Positions 31,146 to 34,796 of a stretch of DNA of 34,796 nucleotides are shown piece by piece. The DNA comes from Lachnospiraceae bacterium. Its GTDB lineage: Bacteria; Bacillota; Clostridia; Lachnospirales; Lachnospiraceae. Made by a program: the position numbers and the translations under genes. Each line of letters opens with the position of its first letter. Position 1 is the stretch's first letter. A model generated the notes under the pieces. That model ran no database searches. It saw nothing but the letters and a program-made list of their open reading frames with translations, and was not told the DNA's origin. The stretch covers positions 1 to 34,796 of the forward strand of contig JAKSPC010000022.1 in assembly GCA_024405155.1 (NCBI GenBank), read 5' to 3'.

Positions 31146-32515
31146 GAATGGGTCTCCTTTCTGTCCACGCCTTCGCTGGATTCCTTCCGGAAAAGGATCT
31201 GCGGGGTCATGAGCATGAGCTTGATATCCAGAAGCAGGGAATAGTTTTCAATGTAGATAAGGTCCAGGCGCAGCTTGTCGTACGTGCCCGTCTTGTAGCG
31301 TCCGTACACCTGGGCATACCCGGTAAGACCGCCTTTCACTTTGGTGCGGAAGGCAAACTCCGGGGTGTTCTTCACGTACTCCGCCACCAGTTCCGGTCTT
31401 TCCGGTCTTGGTCCCACGATGCTCATGTCTCCCAGGAAGATGTTGATGAGCTGGGGCAGTTCGTCCAGACGGCAGGCACGCAGCACCCGGCCCACTTTCG
31501 TGATGCGGGGGTCGTCTTCCTCCGCCATCACCGCGCCGGTGACCTGCTCCGCGTTGGGCACCATGGAGCGGAATTTCAATATGTCAAACTCGCGGCCATT
31601 GAGGGTGAGCCGCTTCTGCCGGTAGAACACCGGGCCGCCGTCGGAAAGTTTGATAGCCAGTGAGATCACCAGGAACAAGGGCGACAGTATCAAAAGGGTC
31701 ATGGCAGATAATAGCAGATCCGCCGCTCTCTTGATGAACGCCTCATGGGGCAGAAGACCTTCGTTGCGCATTTTTACCAGCGGCGTATCAAACGAGCTGA
31801 TGTCCGACGTCCCCTTCATGAGGATGTCCGTGATCTTGGGCACCATGTAAGTCACTTTGCCGCCGCCGAAACAGTACTTTAAGATATCATTTCGAAGCTC
31901 TGCCGTTACGTCGTTGATGATCACGGCACCGTGCCGGTCCACCGCCCGGAAGATCTCACTCAGGGAGACGGGCGAAGAAGCCAACGTCGATACCGCCTCT
32001 GTCACCTGATACAGTTCACTGCGGTGATCCATCTTATCCTTTAATTCCAACGCGGAATCCGTACCATAAATGAGAAGGGCATCCTTGATCCCGCAGAACT
32101 TCCGATACAGCTTCTTTGCGAAAAGAGACCACAAGAAGCAGATCACAAAGTCGATGAGCGTAAGCCGCACCATGGGCATGGCAGAGATCACGCCATTGGC
32201 GATCAGACAGATCTGCAGCCATGTGATGAAATTCACCAGCAGCACGCTGATCCACTGGGACACCGTCACATCCAGAAGCTTTAAACTGCCGAAGTCGAAA
32301 CTGTCGCACACTTTAAAGACCACATAGGCAATGACCGCATAAACGCCCATAAGGATGACCTTACCACGGAACAGGAACATGCCGTCCTGCAAGATCACCC
32401 GATACTGATCCCAGATGATGTAATAGACCACAGTCAGAAGCAGCACTTCCAGAAGTCCCGCGATCCGTGGAAACAGTGTTCTTGCCGTATTCGATTTTAG
32501 AGCAGACTTACCCAT
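31142..32515 (-). CDS. Polyprenyl glycosylphosphotransferase (initiating sugar transferase)
   Basis: Membrane enzyme that starts polysaccharide synthesis by moving a sugar-1-phosphate onto undecaprenyl phosphate. The 457-residue product has four N-terminal membrane spans (residues 17-135), a Rossmann-like middle domain, and a fifth hydrophobic segment near 275. The catalytic C-terminal domain has KRAADLLLSAM, PVFYRQKRLTLNGREF, KFRSMVPNAE, LDELPQLINIFLGDMS and VGPRPERPE. The last three are core signatures of the WbaP/CpsE-like family. The ATG follows AAGGGATT. It heads the operon that continues with rfbF, the GT2 and rfbH. Confidence 0.92.
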   Translation of the reverse strand: MGKSALKSNTARTLFPRIAGLLEVLLLTVVYYIIWDQYRVILQDGMFLFRGKVILMGVYAVIAYVVFKVCDSFDFGSLKLLDVTVSQWISVLLVNFITWLQICLIANGVISAMPMVRLTLIDFVICFLWSLFAKKLYRKFCGIKDALLIYGTDSALELKDKMDHRSELYQVTEAVSTLASSPVSLSEIFRAVDRHGAVIINDVTAELRNDILKYCFGGGKVTYMVPKITDILMKGTSDISSFDTPLVKMRNEGLLPHEAFIKRAADLLLSAMTLLILSPLFLVISLAIKLSDGGPVFYRQKRLTLNGREFDILKFRSMVPNAEQVTGAVMAEEDDPRITKVGRVLRACRLDELPQLINIFLGDMSIVGPRPERPELVAEYVKNTPEFAFRTKVKGGLTGYAQVYGRYKTGTYDKLRLDLIYIENYSLLLDIKLMLMTPQILFRKESSEGVDRKETHS

Positions 32516-32531
32516 AATCCCTTGTATGATA

Positions 32532-32578
32532 ACACAAAAAGACCCGTATGACTACCGCTTAAGTCTTACAGGTCTTTT
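32532..32578. terminator. Bidirectional terminator upstream of the sugar transferase
   Basis: AAAAGACC (32537-32544) pairs with GGTCTTTT (32571-32578), with inner GTA/TAC and GAC/GTC pairs and a ten-base loop. The minus-strand side continues GGTCTTTTTGTG. It should end transcription arriving from the second GT2 gene through element F. Its right arm runs into the left 18-bp direct repeat. Confidence 0.7.
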
Positions 32579-32593
32579 AAGAATCAATATTTG
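32576..32593. repeat. 18-bp direct repeat, left of element F
   Basis: TTTAAGAATCAATATTTG matches 32919-32936 at 17 of 18 positions. The pair encloses 325 bp containing element F and looks like a target-site duplication. Confidence 0.65.
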
Positions 32594-32621
32594 TTTACTG
32601 CCCTGCCGTCCGGCGGATGCG

Positions 32622-32884
32622 ATGTGAGCCGCTGAGCGCATTAAGGCCGTTCCGGCTCACACGCCGAAAAAGGCAAAAAACGCGATGTGAGCCGCTGGCG
32701 TGGTTTGACGCCGACAGGTTCACATGTAAAAAGTTATGTAAACTATTCTGAGACGGTTTCGGAAGGATTTTCAAGGACGATGTGAGCCGCGAAGGGGGTC
32801 AAGGCGCCAGAGGTCCAAATCGGCAAAAATTTCCTGAGCATTTATGTGAGCCAGAAGCGGCTCAAGCCGCTCAGAGGCTCACAT
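32622..32884 (-). repeat. Four-dyad intergenic element, copy F (inverted)
   Basis: Relative to the other copies it is reversed. Dyads 1 to 4 are at 32844-32884, 32780-32820, 32685-32725 and 32622-32662, with spaces of 23, 54 and 22 bp. Dyad 4 has one arm change (GTGTGAGCC) and dyad 3 has ATGTGAACC. Dyad 1 has a perfect inner stem AGCGGC-TTGA-GCCGCT. Confidence 0.94.
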
Positions 32885-32918
32885 GCCGGTTTTCGAGGTG
32901 AACTTTTAAGGCTTTACC

Positions 32919-32936
32919 TTTAAGAATCAGTATTTG
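32919..32936. repeat. 18-bp direct repeat, right of element F
   Basis: TTTAAGAATCAGTATTTG covers the last codons and stop of the GT2 gene (stop at 32927-32929). It is the likely original copy; the one at 32576-32593 is outside any gene. Confidence 0.65.
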
Positions 32937-33706
32937 CGGAAGAGTTTGTTCCACACGCTCTGCAGGGTGAGCCATAAAGAGCGCGGAACGGAAAGGTCCA
33001 GGTCATCCCGGTACATGCGGTACTGGTATTTCAGGAGTTTTGCCTTGTTGGAGGAAACGGACGCGGCGCCGGTACGGTACTTTGCCAGGACCGCTCCCAC
33101 GCTGAGGCACTCGCCGCACTTTTCCGGCGCGCCAAGGCACTCGCTGCACTTTTTTAGTACCTTAAGCCAGGTGACCATGTCTTCTCGGGTGTATTTTCCT
33201 TCCGGCATGCAGACCTTCCCCACCTTTTCGGTATCGATCATGGCGGAAAGGCAGCCGATGGTGTTGTTGGTGAGGACGTCCGCGTAAGTCACCCGCGCGG
33301 GAGGCATGTACTCGCTGATAACGTTCATGGCCTCATCACACACGTAATACCCGTGGCAGCTGAAAGCACAATCCCGGGTGGTCATGAACTCCGTCTGAAC
33401 AGCAAGCTTCTCCGGAAGCCAGGCGTCATCCGCGTCAAGGAACGCCAGGAACCTGCCGGAAGCAGCCCGGATCCCCACATTCCGTGTGCCGCCGGGGCCC
33501 GGGTTCGTTTCGTTCTGCAAAAGGCGGATGCGCGGATCGGCAAACGCCTTCACCGCGGAAACGGAATCATCCGCGGAGCAGTCGTCCACAATGATCATCT
33601 CCCAATTGGCATAGGACTGCCCGAGGACGCTTTCGATCGCCTCCCCGATAGTCTTTGCCCCATTATGGCAGGGCGCTATGATACTTACTTTTCCGTAGTC
33701 CGTCAT
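32927..33706 (-). CDS. Family 2 glycosyltransferase
   Basis: Cytoplasmic GT-A fold sugar transferase, 259 residues. VSIIAPCHNGAKTIGEAIESVL is at the N terminus (in parts), MIIVDDCSADDS near 37-48, GPGGTRNVGIRAASGRFLAFLDADDAW near 70-96, in parts, with the DXD-type metal motif DADD. The acceptor half is short and cysteine-rich (KKCSECLGAPEKCGECLS). It has no membrane span. It follows the truncated hipA-like gene by seven bases, suggesting coupling. Its 3' end abuts element F. Confidence 0.9.
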   Translation of the reverse strand: MTDYGKVSIIAPCHNGAKTIGEAIESVLGQSYANWEMIIVDDCSADDSVSAVKAFADPRIRLLQNETNPGPGGTRNVGIRAASGRFLAFLDADDAWLPEKLAVQTEFMTTRDCAFSCHGYYVCDEAMNVISEYMPPARVTYADVLTNNTIGCLSAMIDTEKVGKVCMPEGKYTREDMVTWLKVLKKCSECLGAPEKCGECLSVGAVLAKYRTGAASVSSNKAKLLKYQYRMYRDDLDLSVPRSLWLTLQSVWNKLFRKY

Positions 33707-33713
33707 ATATTCG

Positions 33714-34796
33714 TCAGGATACCAGAGAAGCGGCCAGGATCCTTTCGCAGATCTCGCCCGCGGTTACAAATCCTTTGTCGGAAAGCTCAGCGGCAGATTC
33801 GCGCAAAGCTTTCTCAAAGCCGTCTGCCAGCTGCCGGTATGTCCTTACGGCAATGCTGCGTCCCAGCCCCACCTCATCGGCACAGGCATAAATGTTTTCT
33901 TCTTTTACCCGGCGGATGTCATACTCACCGCCGATGCTCATGGCCATCTGCTTTGTCGAAGCGTCATAAATGACAGTGCTTACCATATCGTACACAGGCG
34001 CCAGACGGACAGCGTTCAGCTCCTCATCGTACAGAAGCGAGCTGTTTTTGATGTGCCCGTCGGTGTTTCCCAAAAGAATGTTGAGAACCACCGTTTTCCA
34101 CAGTTCCACCTGGTCGCGCAGAGGATCGGCCGAAAACTTCCTCAGGATATCAAACATCCCCCGCAGGTATCCGGCATGATCGTGCTCATATTTTTCGGCC
34201 GCAGGAATGCCCATTGCCTGAGAAAAGTCCTCCTGATGGAGCCGGTACGGCCTGGGCAGGCCGTCGATGCGGGCAGAGTTTTCCGTGATCTTTCTGTCGT
34301 AGCGCTTCGCGGCAAACAGCACGTCTCTGTCTTCGGCATCTCCCGTATTGATAATGAAACATTCCGGCACGGCAAGGCCCAGTTTTTCCGCCGTCAAAAG
34401 ACAAAGCTTTTCATTGGGCACGATCCCGTCAAGCCGCACATGGCTCTGTTTTACGATGTGTGTGCTGGGAGCCGTTCCTTTCGGCAGATACCATTCGCCC
34501 GACGGCTCGTCATAGTAGAGCCCAACCTTGCCGGTGGCGCCTGCCAGTGACAGATGCGTTTCCACCAGGATCTGGGAAGACTTGGAAGCGCCCTCATTGG
34601 CCAGAGCCTTCACCTGCTCCATGCCGAGCCTGTCATAAGAATCGTTTGGAGGCTCTTTTCCGTCGGAAATACGGATCGCCCCCAGGCATTCCTGACCCAG
34701 GCCGAAAAGCATGGAGACGTAATCATCCTCATCCACGTGCATCCAGGACGCAACGGAGCGCCTGGTGAATCCTTCCGGCAGAAGACCGGAAAAGAA
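33714..34796 (-). CDS. HipA-family kinase, 5' end beyond the window
   Basis: Partial at the right edge: the frame stays open to 34796 and reads FFSGLLPEGFTRRSVAS before the first internal Met at 34742, so the true start lies outside. This is the normal HipA N-terminal region. Visible motifs are LGAIRISDG, SLAGATGKVGLYYD with PKGTAPSTHIVK, catalytic NTDGHIKN (about 34044-34067), and metal motif PVYDMVS. All appear intact. It differs strongly from the HipA at 23264-24391 and is closer to the longer E. coli-type architecture. A HipB partner would be expected upstream, off the window. Confidence 0.88.
   Translation of the reverse strand, partial: FFSGLLPEGFTRRSVASWMHVDEDDYVSMLFGLGQECLGAIRISDGKEPPNDSYDRLGMEQVKALANEGASKSSQILVETHLSLAGATGKVGLYYDEPSGEWYLPKGTAPSTHIVKQSHVRLDGIVPNEKLCLLTAEKLGLAVPECFIINTGDAEDRDVLFAAKRYDRKITENSARIDGLPRPYRLHQEDFSQAMGIPAAEKYEHDHAGYLRGMFDILRKFSADPLRDQVELWKTVVLNILLGNTDGHIKNSSLLYDEELNAVRLAPVYDMVSTVIYDASTKQMAMSIGGEYDIRRVKEENIYACADEVGLGRSIAVRTYRQLADGFEKALRESAAELSDKGFVTAGEICERILAASLVS

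Noticed and set aside
29052-31244. 730-codon plus-strand frame
   Set aside because: Antisense to rfbH, GT2 and rfbF, all of which have intact family motifs. The length reflects codon bias of the real genes.

Overview
The window looks like a chromosomal piece of a moderately GC-rich Clostridia genome, most likely Lachnospiraceae. That guess rests on the promoter-led rpmG-secE-nusG-rplK block, the mreB-recD2-comF order, the LicD, acyltransferase and HipA families, and strong GGAGG ribosome binding sites. It is inference from gene content, not a database match. Every supported gene except one (16564-17379) lies on the minus strand.

Layout by position. 1-1465: rplK, nusG, secE and rpmG behind one near-consensus promoter. 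1475-5657: comF, recD2 and mreB as a tight operon with an mreB promoter. 5658-8338: an almost gene-free accessory stretch with a 16-bp minisatellite and two 540-bp direct repeats that bracket an orphan HTH regulator gene. 8339-14061: flippase, PLP-dependent deaminase/desulfhydrase, CCA-adding enzyme and alpha-phosphohexomutase, ending at a clear terminator. 14160-15786: an AlbA_2/Schlafen-type regulator with a purine-rich leader. 15890-17786: a PD-(D/E)XK-like gene bracketed by a second pair of direct repeats. 18033-22280: rarA, a second phosphohexomutase and a membrane acyltransferase. 22389-24740: LicD and a hipBA toxin-antitoxin pair with a leaderless promoter/operator. 24740-34796: surface-sugar genes (TPP enzyme, rfbH, GT2, rfbF, polyprenyl sugar-phosphate transferase, second GT2) with a pRiA4b ORF-3-like gene and a truncated second hipA.

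The most interesting thing is an intergenic element present six times (A 6173-6436, B 7527-7790, C 15903-16166, D 17398-17661, E 26719-26982, F 32622-32884, F inverted). Each copy is 264 bp (F 263) and is made of four 41-bp dyads. A dyad is ATGTGAGCC, 23 variable bases, then GGCTCACAT. Dyads 1-2 and 3-4 are separated by 23 bp (22 in F). A 54-bp linker carrying GTTTACATAA joins the halves. The left arm of dyad 2 is always the variant ATTTGGACC. Arm sequence and all distances are kept while dyad interiors drift. Copies A/B and C/D each bracket one accessory gene, E abuts another, and F lies between near-identical 18-bp direct repeats that look like a target duplication. I do not recognise it as a described repeat family. 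A mobile or cassette-like DNA element is the leading reading.

The rfbF, rfbH and TPP-enzyme genes together suggest a CDP-3,6-dideoxyhexose pathway, possibly with a yersiniose-type branched sugar, feeding a surface polysaccharide built by the sugar-phosphate transferase, glycosyltransferases and flippase.
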